From Apostichopus japonicus (taxonomy: Eukaryota > Echinodermata > Holothuroidea > Aspidochirotida > Stichopodidae): 64,000 nt of DNA. This document shows positions 54,101 through 63,789 of the stretch, one piece after another. The stretch lies in the NCBI RefSeq assembly GCF_037975245.1, contig NC_092570.1, forward strand, positions 1,428,501 through 1,492,500, read 5' to 3'. Position 1 is the first letter of the stretch; each line of letters starts with the position of its first letter. Both the position numbers and the translations under genes were made by a program. Below the pieces are notes generated by a model, which was not told where the DNA came from, did not search any database, and saw nothing but the letters and a program-made list of their open reading frames with translations.

Positions 54101-54977
54101 TGCCAGTGCGTCAGATGGATCTGTAAGTATTGTAAATCTCAGCAGTCCTTGTGAATTAAAGACATAAATGTTCAGATGTTAATGGAAATGATATTGTGAC
54201 TTGAGTCAGTGGATTAGGGCAAGCTATGAGTGTGGTGAAGTTAGTCTATGGATTAGGGCAAGCTATGAGTGTGGTGAAGTTAGTCTATGGATTAGGGCAA
54301 GCTATGAGTGTGGTGAAGTTAGTCTATGGATTAGGGCAAGCTATGAGTGTGGTGAAGTTAGTCTATGGATTAGGGCAAGCTAGGAGTGTGGTGAAGTTAG
54401 TCTATGGATTAGGGCAAGCTATGAGTGTGAATAGTGAAGTGAGTCAGTGGATTAGTGCAAGCTATACGTGTGAATGGAGAAGTTAGTCTATGGATAAGGG
54501 CAAGCTATGAGTGTGAATGGTGAGATGAGACCATGGATTAGGGCAAGCTATGAGTGTGAATGGTGAAGTTAGTCTATGGATTAGGGCAAGCTATGAGTGT
54601 GAATGGTGAAGTGAGTCAGTGGATTAGGGCATGCTATGAGTGTGAATAGTGAAGTGAGTCAGTGGATTAGGGCAAGCTATGAGTGTGAATAGTGAAGTGA
54701 GTCAGTGGATTAGGGCAAGCTATGAATGTGAATAGTGAAGTGAGTCAGTGGATTAGGGCAAGCTATGAATGTTAATGGTGAAGTTAGTCGAGAATTGGGG
54801 AAGCAAGAAATGCCAATGTTTAAGAGGAGGGGAGTTGTTGATGTTGGAGGGAGGAAATAAAGAATAACCCATCAAGTCATTTCTGCTCATTTATCTATAA
54901 GGGAAGTTTGAAGTGGCCATGCTCTATATTTTATCCTTTCAATTTTCCAGGTTTGTGTCTTGGACCTCAGGAAATGA
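36083..54977 (+). CDS. TBL1XR1: F-box-like/WD repeat protein TBL1XR1 (TBL1/ebi family), complete, 11 coding exons
   Basis: This is a nuclear corepressor-exchange factor that, in the known family, sits in the NCoR/SMRT-HDAC3 complex and links it to the ubiquitin machinery. Coding exons: 36112-36169, 36923-37068, 37907-38096, 38603-38735, 40058-40199, 41007-41351, 44270-44344, 46805-46917, 50044-50209, 54021-54122, 54951-54977. All are GT/AG, and phases join to 498 codons plus TGA; vertebrate TBL1XR1 has 514. Domains: LisH (about residues 4-36), F-box-like region (about 41-86), an acidic/Gln-rich linker (about 87-150), then WD40 repeats to the end (about 150-498) with many GH...(I/V)W signatures. 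The first coding exon starts after acceptor TTTGCAG at 36083, so a 5' non-coding exon must exist upstream. TBL1X and TBL1XR1 are vertebrate duplicates, so the single invertebrate gene is ancestral to both. Very confident. Confidence 0.97.
36923..37068 (+). CDS. TBL1XR1: TBL1XR1 coding exon 2
   Basis: Residues 20-68: [20 protein letters not shown] ends the LisH motif, then [20 protein letters not shown] opens the F-box-like region. Acceptor CTGTAG, donor GTAACC, 146 nt. Confidence 0.97.
37907..38096 (+). CDS. TBL1XR1: TBL1XR1 coding exon 3
   Basis: Residues 69-132: rest of the F-box-like region ([20 protein letters not shown]) and a hydrophilic linker ending in NSVQQ. Acceptor GTCTAG, donor GTGTGT, 190 nt. 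A diverged hAT-like repeat begins about 25 bp beyond the donor. Confidence 0.95.
38120..38345. mobile_element. Diverged, truncated copy of the 10.2-kb hAT-like family
   Basis: Read on the plus strand it matches the reverse complement of 10260-10470, for example GATGCAAC(A/T)TACAAGGCCTGG, then GATCTGGGAGG, GCCAA(A)AT and CTTAGATAGT in the same order and spacing. It lacks the CAAGCGCGTAGC end, so it is truncated or badly decayed. It lies in TBL1XR1 intron 3. Confidence 0.7.
38603..38735 (+). CDS. TBL1XR1: TBL1XR1 coding exon 4, first WD repeat
   Basis: Residues 132-176: [20 protein letters not shown] then [20 protein letters not shown], the linker end and start of WD repeat 1. Acceptor TTGCAG, donor GTGAGT, 133 nt. 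Confidence 0.97.
38736..40057. other. TBL1XR1 intron, nothing distinctive
   Basis: AT-rich intron with a TGTGTCCCTTTAAA word near 39540 that recurs near 40770 in the next intron. No reading frame or RNA gene that I can support. Confidence 0.4.
40058..40199 (+). CDS. TBL1XR1: TBL1XR1 coding exon 5
   Basis: Residues 176-223: [20 protein letters not shown], then [20 protein letters not shown] and LDWN, ending WD repeat 1 and entering repeat 2. Acceptor TTTCAG, donor GTAAGT, 142 nt. Confidence 0.97.
41007..41351 (+). CDS. TBL1XR1: TBL1XR1 coding exon 6 (largest, 345 nt)
   Basis: Residues 224-338: WD repeats with [57 protein letters not shown] and [16 protein letters not shown]. Acceptor CCTCAG, donor GTGAGT, phase 0 at both ends. 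Confidence 0.98.
41530..42040 (+). repeat. Degenerate G-rich GGTTA(C/G)T-type repeat
   Basis: Starts with GAGA units and a G-run, then many imperfect units such as GTAGATG(A/G)GGGTTACTA at 30-45 bp spacing. It lies in TBL1XR1 intron 6, on the sense strand. Confidence 0.45.
42095..42290 (+). repeat. Triplicated unit of about 57-77 bp
   Basis: Three copies beginning TACAATGAGAACTATT(G/T)TGACA at about 42100, 42159 and 42229, each followed by TTTGAAC(AACTAACTT) and, in two, a TTATTGTTTCAGA end. Confidence 0.7.
43830..44130. repeat. Diverged tandem copies with AAAGTCATGGAAA
   Basis: AAAGTCATGGAAA(A) occurs at about 43838, 43986 and 44112; between them TTTCTC/TTCTTG...TTCCTCCTAA(C/G)AATTCA(C/A)C and a GACATGTTC/GATATGTTC block recur. 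Unit about 126-148 bp. In TBL1XR1 intron 6. Confidence 0.6.
44270..44344 (+). CDS. TBL1XR1: TBL1XR1 coding exon 7
   Basis: Residues 339-363: [20 protein letters not shown] then DMTLK, one WD blade. 75 nt, phase 0 on both sides, acceptor TTTTAG, donor GTAATT. Confidence 0.97.
46805..46917 (+). CDS. TBL1XR1: TBL1XR1 coding exon 8
   Basis: Residues 364-401: [20 protein letters not shown] then [17 protein letters not shown]. Acceptor TTTCAG, donor GTAAGA, 113 nt with two bases carried over. Confidence 0.97.
50044..50209 (+). CDS. TBL1XR1: TBL1XR1 coding exon 9
   Basis: Residues 401-456: [20 protein letters not shown] then [20 protein letters not shown]. Acceptor ACCTCAG, donor GTAAGT, 166 nt. 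The reading frame stays open into the intron because of the TTTTTGT repeat there. Confidence 0.98.
50255..50745 (+). repeat. TTTTTGT-rich low-complexity block
   Basis: Nearly 500 bp built from GTATTTT, TTTTTTGTGT and GTTTTTGT words, starting about 45 bp after the exon 9 donor. It has almost no A outside GTATTTT and almost no C. Six long overlapping ORFs on both strands (Phe/Cys/Val-rich or Lys/Thr/Asn-rich) come only from this composition. Confidence 0.95.
51190..52185. repeat. 42-bp minisatellite, about 17 full copies plus shorter edge units
   Basis: The unit is GTACAGTATGATGTAGGACA followed by GTACAGTACAGTATGACAGTA(A/T). Full 42-bp units run from about 51360 to 52090, with shorter variants at both edges. 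Since 42 is a multiple of 3 and the unit lacks stops on the minus strand, three long minus ORFs of 305-366 codons appear; they are not genes. In TBL1XR1 intron 9. Confidence 0.97.
54021..54122 (+). CDS. TBL1XR1: TBL1XR1 coding exon 10
   Basis: Residues 457-490: [20 protein letters not shown] then [14 protein letters not shown], the last WD blade. Acceptor TTACAG, donor GTAAGT, 102 nt, phase 0. Confidence 0.97.
54206..54790 (+). repeat. TBL1XR1: 39-bp then 43-bp minisatellite in TBL1XR1 intron 10
   Basis: About five units of GATTAGGGCAAGCTATGAGT plus GTGGTGAAGTTAGTCTATG (39 bp) are followed by about eight units in which GTGTGG becomes GTGTGAATAG/GTGTGAATGG (43 bp). It starts about 80 bp after the exon 10 donor. 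Confidence 0.95.
54951..54977 (+). CDS. TBL1XR1: TBL1XR1 last coding exon (27 nt plus 3' UTR)
   Basis: Encodes VCVLDLRK and TGA. This C-terminal octapeptide is the conserved end of the TBL1 family and closes the propeller. Acceptor TTTCCAG. The exon continues as 3' UTR. Confidence 0.95.
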   Translation, partial: VCVLDLRK

Positions 54978-55250
54978 CCACCAACAAGCAACAGCACCGA
55001 TACTGGCACCGAGTCTGACAACCTGGAACAAACACTCAGTCTTTGTACGACCCAGTGAATGTCAGAGGATCCGTGCTGCCTGAATCCATTCACCCCATCC
55101 CCACCGGTCTTCCCTTACCCTCCTCCCATACCTTCTGCACTTTAGAAGAGGAACATGGAAACAGTACATGATAAATGAGTGTCGAGATTGACAGGGCAGA
55201 ATTGGAACGTTTGACACACAGTAAATATAAAAAAGAAGAAGAAGAATAAA
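54978..55250 (+). other. TBL1XR1: TBL1XR1 3' UTR (minimum extent)
   Basis: Follows the TGA. A canonical AATAAA lies at 55245-55250 after a GAA-rich run and is the first good polyadenylation signal, but longer 3' UTRs are usual in this family, so the end is a guess. Confidence 0.4.
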
Positions 55251-57560
55251 CAGCAGATGAAGAGAAACCAATAGCTACATTACATGGTTATGGAGTAGTA
55301 TTTGGGCAGCTGTTGAGGTATATTGTCCTCTGATGGTCTTAATCCGTGACTTCATTTATTTCTCCGAGCAAATTGCAGTCCACACAAGAACCTGACAGAA
55401 CGTCCAACGACAGATGAGTCTTGTCACTTTTGATGTGGTTTAACAAATTTTCTTGAAAGTAAGGGAAAAATCTCAAATTTGATAGTTTGAAAAGAAAACG
55501 ATCCTTGTTTTAAAAGTAGAATCATCAAAAATATAAAAATCTATAATGAAAGACACGGACGTAAGTTTTACCGAGCTATTTTTGACGAGGATAACAATTG
55601 AACTGAATGGTTCTAGAAACAATGCCGGATGCTCTTAACTAACAGAGAGGGTTTTGTTATCTTTATAGTTGAGTGTTTTTTTACTAGAAGAGTTCTCAAG
55701 CATCAGGGAACAAGGTTAATGATGTAACAAAAACAAGATGACTTTGATTATTTTCAACTTGAACGCAGGTTTAGCCTCAGTATCCACCGAAGTTTTAAAA
55801 AAACATATCACGCCTTTGTTAGGGTCAAACTGAATGTGAGAAAGATTAAATCTATTATCATCAAGTGAAAATGAAAAATGAGGATCTTGACATCAGAATT
55901 TTTTGAAGGCTCGTGGGAGATCTTTATAAGTGAATGGGCTCATGGGAGATCTTTATAAGTAAACAGCAACAAGTGTTCGTTTATAACGCTGTGATGTCAC
56001 TCGCTTTAGTGTCATATATAATACAGACTGTTAGTGTAAATGCCTAGGCCTGACAATAGGTGTGGGAGGGGGAATCATGGCTGCTGCAACCCCCCTGACC
56101 TAGGGTCATGGCTGCTGCAATCCCCCTGACCTAGGGTCAGCCAGGCAAAAGTATGTGGGAGGAGTGGTTTGTTCTCATTTTCATTATATAGTCTTAATGG
56201 AAAGTGAAGAGTGCAAAAAGGTGTCCCCCAGTGACATATTTATCCGGGGAGCGGAGGGGGGGAGGAGGGGGTGTTCTCTGACCTGTCTGTCTACGCCTCT
56301 GCAGATTCCTTGTCTTTGGAAAGAGGAATTCATAAGAAACTAGCATCGTGGGTGTGAAGGGAGGAGGTGTGATGATGTAGGTGTGTGCTGTTCAGCTGAT
56401 AAGACAAGAAGTGCGGCAAGAACAGAAACGGAATTTAACAGATGCTTTGTTTCAAAATGGAATGTTATTTATCGTCTAAGGTTTTATGTCTCTAGTTAGT
56501 TTTTCTTTCTTTTCTTTGGGATGGGGATTCTTGTGACAGCTAGAGGGGGCGGGGGGGGGAGTGGGGAAAGTTGGGAAGGAAGGGGGATGGGGAGGTGGGT
56601 TTGCGTAAATCTAGAAAGGGTTGGAAGAACTAACATTTATGTTTACTTTGTTAAGTTGGTCAGTACATTACAGTATGTTGTATAATGTCAAGACAATAAT
56701 AGCTTAAACTTCATGCATTTTCACAGCCTGTGCATCACTAGGCATAGCCTCTTAGACATATAAGGCTTATAGTTGTTCTTATGTAATGCGCTTAATACCA
56801 TCAACATGGGATATTTCTTTTCTATATTTGGTCTGGGATCGGTTGGTGTGGGGGGGGGATGGGGGGAGATGGTGGTAGAGGAGGTTGAAATACCTTGTAA
56901 AGAAAACTCATAGTTTGATTGATTAAGCAATTTTTTATCCTCTTGGGACTGAGTTGAGAAGGGGGGGGGGGAGATGGGGGTAAAGGAGGGTATAAATACC
57001 TTTGAAGCACTGTATTTACATGATTGCAATTTGAGTCGACTTGTTAGTAGTAATCGCACCAGGTCTTTATAACGATTGGAATTGAAAAATGTAACCAGCC
57101 GCTTTTATGCAGCCAAGTGTTGCAGCATTAGATTTTGTTTCTCTTGTGTATCAAAAATTACAAAAAAAGAAAGGTGGCTATTGTACAAAATTTCATGTAT
57201 TTTGTAAATCATAAACCTAATGAGGTCTTTTTTTTTCTTCTTTTCTTTTTTATAATAAAAATTAGAACTGACAAAAGTTGACAAGACTTGCCTTTTCATT
57301 CTCTGATATGTTGGTTGAGGAGGGCTGAGTAGTGGTGGGGTGAGGTAAGGGCCTTTTTAGGGAGGAGGTTACGGGGACTGTTTCATAGGATCTATCTTCC
57401 CCCACTCTTTGACAATACTGCAAAGGAAACCATACTCTGTGTCAGCCTATGTAGAGTGGGTCACTTTCTGGAAGTTTCTTACCAAGATTTTCAAGCAGTT
57501 TGTCATTGTTATTGACAAGTGTGGTTAGGTATGCTATTTGTGTTTCATTAAAGTTCCCTT
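55251..57560. other. Downstream of TBL1XR1, no separate gene seen
   Basis: Contains two short direct duplications (about 55911-55968, 29-bp unit; 56077-56140, 31-bp unit) and several G-runs (56235-56275, 56540-56600, 56845-56985). May include more of the TBL1XR1 3' UTR. Reading frames are short and of repeat composition. Confidence 0.45.
56077..56140. repeat. 31-bp direct duplication
   Basis: TCATGGCTGCTGCAA(C/T)CCCC followed by CTGACCTAGGG is present twice head to tail with one base change. Confidence 0.85.
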
Positions 57561-57569
57561 CCACTCTGT

Positions 57570-57990
57570 CCAATCTATTTACCCCTTCCACTCGGCCCCA
57601 TCTCCCTACCCCCTTCCACTACGCACTATCTCCCTACCCTTTCCATCTCCGTCCCATCTTACCCCTTCCTCTCCGTCCCATCTCCAAACCCCTTTCACTT
57701 CGCTCCCCTTCCACTCCACCCCATCTCCCTTCCACTCCACCCCATTCCCCTACCCCTTCCACTCCACCCCATCTCCCTACCCCTTCCACTCCACCCCATC
57801 TCCCTACCCCTTCCTCTCCGTCCCATCTGCAAACCCCTTCCACTCCGCTCCCCTTCCACTCCACCCCATCTCCCTTCCACTCCACCCCATTCCCCTTCCA
57901 CTCCACCCCATCTCCCTACCCTTCCACTCCACCCCATCTCCCTACCCCTTCCACTCCACCCCATCTCCCTGCCCCTTCCTCCCCGTCCCA
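57570..57990. repeat. 27-bp C-rich minisatellite with 21-bp variants
   Basis: The unit CCATCTCCCTACCCCTTCCA plus CTCCACC (27 bp) repeats about 15 times with 21-bp deletions (CCATCTCCCTTCCACTCCACC) and a CTCCGTCCCATCT variant. The minus strand is G-rich. ORFs on both strands (Ser/Thr/Pro or Gly/Trp/Arg) are artefacts. Confidence 0.93.
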
Positions 57991-60900
57991 TCTGAAAACC
58001 CTTTAAACATTCATGACTGCAATAGTAAACGCCTGGATGAACCGTAACTATATACGTAGATCCACATTAATTAATACAAAGACCCGAGAGTTCTGCGAAG
58101 GTTAAAGGTCATTTGAGGTCACCAGTATCTTCCGACTTCAGCAACTCCCATGCTATAGTTGTAATTACATATATGTAAAACTGTTGGCGACTATATAGAC
58201 CCAACTATATTGACCTCTTAGGATAATGTTATTAATCCTGACTGAACCACCGTCGGCTTTTGATCAGCTCATAGCCTCATACTGTGATCACTGAACGGAT
58301 AAACAAACTAATTCCAGACATATGCTAGCTTCCTGTCAAATATTGATCAAAAGCTGTGATCGAACCACGAAACGTGAGATGCAAAATGCAACATTATTTC
58401 ACCCTCCTAAATGTGACGAGCAGTAATACCCTCTGCCAGAGCATGATGCCATTCAAAAACAGATATAGCTGGTGTTTTTTTCTTTCTTTTTTGTCTCTTT
58501 TCATTTCTCCATAGCGGATCATACCCTCCCCCGCCCCTTCCTCCCCTTCCAGGAGACATAGTTTTCAACCCGCATGGTTTACGACAATGACGAATGTTTA
58601 AGAATGATTTCATACTGCGTATCCCGTCTCGATTTCATTAACAATATCACCTGTTTGGCAGTAAATATAAACCTAATGCGTGAAAAAGAGATATGTTCTA
58701 TCTAAATTTTGAAGGAAAAAAATACAACGCCCCTGAAAACGGGTGAAATATTGATAATACCGTAATATATCTTACAAAAGATGACATGTCTAACTGAACT
58801 CATTTCGAACAAAAGCTGCAGCAGAAATAGACATTTATTACGTCGATACTTAATGGAGTCAATTGTATTCCATTCTGAGGTCCCATGTGACTACTTTAAT
58901 CCTATTTCACGGTGACGTACAACGAGTATGTCTTTTATATAGCTTGCCATAGATGTATTAAATTTAGTCGTTATTCTTCAGTCAGGCAACCGTGGTTGTA
59001 TACTATAGCAAGCTTTTAAGTTAATGAGATTAAAATCCTCCCACAAACGGCCTTACTGAGAGGCTGGAAGAAAACAAACTCTCTCTCTCTCTCCTTACGT
59101 AGGTCAGTAATGGAATTTGAGACGTTTCAGATTATGATATTACTATTTTGTTTCATCATAAATCAGGAATTGGTCAATTTTCATATTCTTTCAAAAGAAA
59201 AACTAGCCATGTTTATTCATTTCGATTGACCATATTGCGAACAACGACCAATCAACGATGTTACAGTGTCGGGGGTTGTGTTCGTATGTCATATAACCTC
59301 ACTCCTATTTTACTCAAGCCAAGTTCTTTCTACACTTGAGTTATAATGATTTACCAAAACGTAGGAGGAAACATTCTGACAGTTTTAAGGTTTATCTTGG
59401 AGCACCATCAGATTAAAGACAAAGGTATTGACCACATCCCACCCCCCACCCCCACCCCCTCGCCACATGGTCATAGTCAATGTTTCAACGTAGATCTGAA
59501 AATGTCAACATCTTTTTTTTCTTCTTCTTCTTTTGACAAAGTTGAGCTATTAGACTAAGGAATAAAAGTATTGGGAAAACTAAATATCTTGTTTTGGTCT
59601 TACTTTGACTAAACCACACAAAAATATTACAACATTCCAAATGATATTACATGACCATGCACTCTGTGACAAGCCATTGAAAATCTGTTCATAGATCATG
59701 TTAAAACGTTGCATTTTAGTGCCCTATATTTATTCCTCTCGAGATGTTATGTTAACATTAAAACAAGGCAAATCCATCCTCTACTTAAGGCGAATCGTTA
59801 TAGTCAGTTTGTGACTTGTTCCATAAACACGCAAACAACTTGTCAGCTTATCAGATTTTTCCAAACACGATAGGGGAAGAAAAGACTTCTTCTTTCTTTA
59901 TCCTCGCCTGACATAACATGTGTACAATGCATTATGAAATTGCCAAGGTCGTCTAATTGTTAGGTTTCATCCTTAAGTGTCCGTGTTTGTGATGTGAAGC
60001 TAGAAGAACATTTCTCGTTTTTGCGTTGTTCTCTTTTGATGACTGCAGAGCTATTAGAATTTGTAAATTGGTGAATGGGGTGGGGTGAATGGGGTGGGGG
60101 AAGGGGGGTGGGGATGAGGTGAACCCATAAACAACAGGATTTGGACAAAGGAGCTGAATTCTTAACTGAAGTACAAAAGTATAGCTTGGTTAAAACCTCC
60201 CCTCCCCCTCCCATTACTCCCCTCCCCCTCCCATTACTCCCCCCAATAAACACACCGAAACGAAACGAATAGATTACTTTCACCCACTTGGCACGAAAGT
60301 GTAAACTTTCTATAAAATTGAGGTGGACAGCAAAGTACCCCTTATTTGATCAAAAAGCATGTACATCAAGTCAAGCTCGTGCTCTACATATCCAATAGAA
60401 TTCTATGAATTTCAACTCAAAAACATAATCCTACTACATCAATCTACGTGTGCCATGAAATTCTTACCAAACGTACATGGTGAAAGTAAAAAAAGAAAGA
60501 AAAGAGAATACGTCTTTATAAATAGAGACGCAATTAAAAGGTTTGTTCATAATGTATTGCTTGGGCTTAATGTCTTCTACATTTCTTCTCCTTTGAAACT
60601 ACATGTCGCTTTAGTTACGCGCGGTTTAATGCATCTTTTACACGACATGGACAACCATCCATGCCATAATTCAAGGAAACATATCTTGTGATATTGATCC
60701 AAAACAACAAAAAAATACCCCAAATATCTTGGGAAAAGTCATATCAAGCTCATATATTAGTCTCTTTCTTTTATGATTGTTTTTCCGGTCTTTTTTTTAT
60801 AGCAAATATTTAGTAATGCTTTCGTCTCGGTCGAAATAGAAACGAAGAAGAAATTGATTTCAGATTTTCCTTTCAACAGCAAAGAATACGTTGTGAGCCT

Positions 60901-61255
60901 TCTGAGATTTCGTGTAATCCCTTTGGCGTTTAAACAGAAAAAATGGGTCGTCTTTATTACACTTTAATAGAAGGAGGTCTTTTAAAACCATTCTTCTCAG
61001 TCCTTTTACTGAACGATTGAAAAACTAAACTATAAATTTTACTTTGCCTATTTTAAAGATCCAGTTCAATTATATATCTATTCATATTTTGGTTGGAGTG
61101 GTTTTTATCCCACAGAAAGTTCTGGAGAAATGAAAGCGCCACACGTTTATATATTTAGGTATAGCTATTGATATGTGATGGCTTGTAGAGGTTTAACATA
61201 ATCAGTGACCAAAAGTAAAAACGGGAAAATATCGGCGTTGAAAAACCCTTTGAAA
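57991..61255. other. Intergenic stretch, no gene seen
   Basis: AT-rich, with a 21-bp C-rich direct duplication at about 60198-60240 and a G-rich patch at 60076-60115. A 110-codon reading frame at 60359-60691 has no recognisable family or start support. Confidence 0.45.
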
Positions 61256-61259
61256 AAGC

Positions 61260-61470
61260 AGTAATGACTGAATGAACGGATGGATGGATAAATACAATGA
61301 CTGCATATATGGATAAATATAATGAATGAATGATGGATGAATGGACAAATGAATGGATGGACGGACGAACGAACAAACATTTGAATGAATGGATGATGAA
61401 TGACTGGATGAATGAATGAATAATGGATGATGAATGACTGGATGAATGAATCAATGCATAAAACATAAAT
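61260..61470. repeat. Degenerate (ATGA/TGGA)n tetranucleotide repeat
   Basis: Imperfect GAATGAATGGATGAATGGA-type units over about 200 bp. Gives Ser/Ile/His-rich minus-strand ORFs that are artefacts. Confidence 0.9.
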
Positions 61471-63780
61471 AAATGTACTAATGAATCAATGTACCCATTA
61501 TGAAATAATTTATGAACGAATGAATAAGTAAAAGATATTAGTCTTAAACTGTGTCCTCGTTTACTGATTTCATAGTGGACAACCATATACTAGCCTAAAT
61601 ACATCACATTTCATAAAGACCGCGTATTTCATCTAACACCAGTGCTAATACAGCACTGGTGGCATAGTCTTTCCATAGTAATTGTATAACGTCTAAAGAA
61701 AGAATATTTTGTGAGGGAAGGAGGAATAAAACAAAAGCAGTACATGTGTGTGTGACTGCCCCCCTCCCTCCCCCTCCCTCATGAACCCTTGCTTTGTGGA
61801 TCGTATTTCAGTGTACATATTCATAAACGATTATAGCGATATTCAATTTGCAATATTTTAATTTCATGACAAAATGTCAGAAATGTCCTCAAAATACAGT
61901 CATTATTTATAATTATCGCAAGAATGACGGCTTGACACAGCCAGATAGATTCGTTATTTCCATATCTCATTCACAGAATCACTTTACCGCCATCCTAGAC
62001 AGAAAAAAAGGTTGCTAAACAAACCCTTTTTGGTCATTACTCCTAACCGATATGGAGCAAGTTTGATTGAAAGATTGGGCGAATATATATTCAATCAAAT
62101 TTTATACTGGAACATAACAGTAACTGTCAAATCAAATTGATTGTAAGCAGAGGCGGATTTTAAATGAATAGCGATTAAGCACGTTCGAAGGAAGATAAGG
62201 AGGAAAGACAATACCCGAAAATATCTCCAAGTAAAACTATTCGTCGCCATCTTTGCTTATGTTGACTCAACAATCTTTAATTATTGGTTAAGGGCCATTG
62301 GTTTGAAACCTGTCGCCAAACTAAGTTAAGTATTATTTAGCTGTTACGTCATTTAATTGTTTTGATAATCAATTAAAAGTGATTGATATTAAGCCTATTT
62401 ATAATCTCGGTTTGTGTTTAATTTATTGTAGAATAATTAACACATCCCGAGCTGTTGTTTGAGCTTCTTAGTCAGTTGATCACAAGTGAACTGTTCTGCA
62501 ATTCATTATAGCTGTGTATCGAACTGCGCAGGCGCACAATGGTATCACGAGAGAACGAATAACGGAATATTCCAATTCTACTGGTTAAGTCCTTTAGCTA
62601 TACTCAACTCAAAAACATGCCGAAATTTCCAATTTTCGACCATGTTTTTTTATTCATTATTTGAAATAAAACGCGTCTATATAATCTAGAAATCTGATGA
62701 ATAGCATTGTTATGCATGAGATGTTAGCGTGATCGAGAGTATTAGAAAATTAAAACCAAAGAAAATAATAGACCTTTAAACAATACATGCGCACAACAAC
62801 AAAGGCAGCGCGCAATAACAACATCCACAAAATACAACATCAAACATTATTATTTATCATTTATTCATTATAAACATTGTCAAAATCGAGAAACCATAAA
62901 TTAATACAACAACATAAGCAGCCCTGTTTGACAGCAAACTACCAAGATGTTTTAAGACGTAATAAGACATTAGACTTGGGGTAGACCACGCAACATTTAC
63001 AATGCTAATACCACCCTATATACTGTCCTCTGATATAATGCTTTAAAGCCCTCGTACTGACAGTAGAAACAGTTCCTATATCCTTTATCTGATAGAAACA
63101 AGATATTCATATACTGTTCGAGCGCTTTGAAGCGCTTTGATATGAAATTAGGTAATGACGAAATTGTACCAACCAGGAGAACATTTAACACACAGTGATT
63201 GTTTTCTCATATTTAAACTGCACGTCCATTTGCATATACTGTTTTCTCACTAGTAAACTTACATATATTTTACAAATGAAAAATAAACAACTATGTAACA
63301 ACACTAGACTTAAAAAAAAATACCCAACAACATTCAATGACAAATTTTAATATGTGCCTACTCTGTGATATTTTCTATCTACATTTCTTCAAAATATATA
63401 TATATTCTCGTGAATTATGCAACATACTCATTTGGCCTTGAACGTGTCATTAGACTTCATGTTCAACATTCAGTGCACATAAAATGAATTCTCTTGATAG
63501 ACGTCCGTGACTATGTCACTTTTTCACACGAATTTAATCGACTTCTTCCAGTTCAAGTGAATATATAAATAAGCTGCGAACTATGAAATTAAAATCAGTT
63601 GCATTTCTTGCGTTGTTGCAGCTCCATCTTGCTCCATCGTGCTCTGGCATTTCTTTTCTCTTCATTTTTAAAATTAAAGTGCTGAAAATATTGAAGAAAA
63701 TTCTTTTATATAAATTAAGGGGTTGAAGTTGCATTTATGTATATATAAAGACATTTTGTGTAAGTACTGCTTGAGTAAAT
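61471..63780. other. Intergenic stretch, nothing supported
   Basis: AT-rich, with short random reading frames only. No RNA gene, splice-site pair with coding content or transposon structure recognised. Confidence 0.45.
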
Positions 63781-63789
63781 TTAGGCTTC

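Noticed and set aside
54201-54486. ORFs with [13 protein letters not shown] repeats
   Set aside because: Minisatellite inside TBL1XR1 intron 10; frame is lost as soon as units become 43 bp.
57500-58047. Ser/Pro/Thr-rich ORFs of about 168 codons, mucin-like
   Set aside because: Pure translation of the 27-bp minisatellite in two frames with matching ORFs on the other strand; no signal peptide or flanking coding sequence.
60359-60691. 110-codon plus-strand ORF
   Set aside because: No family, weak start context and random-looking composition in AT-rich intergenic DNA.
61155-61586. 143-codon Ser/His/Ile-rich minus ORF
   Set aside because: Tetranucleotide repeat translation.
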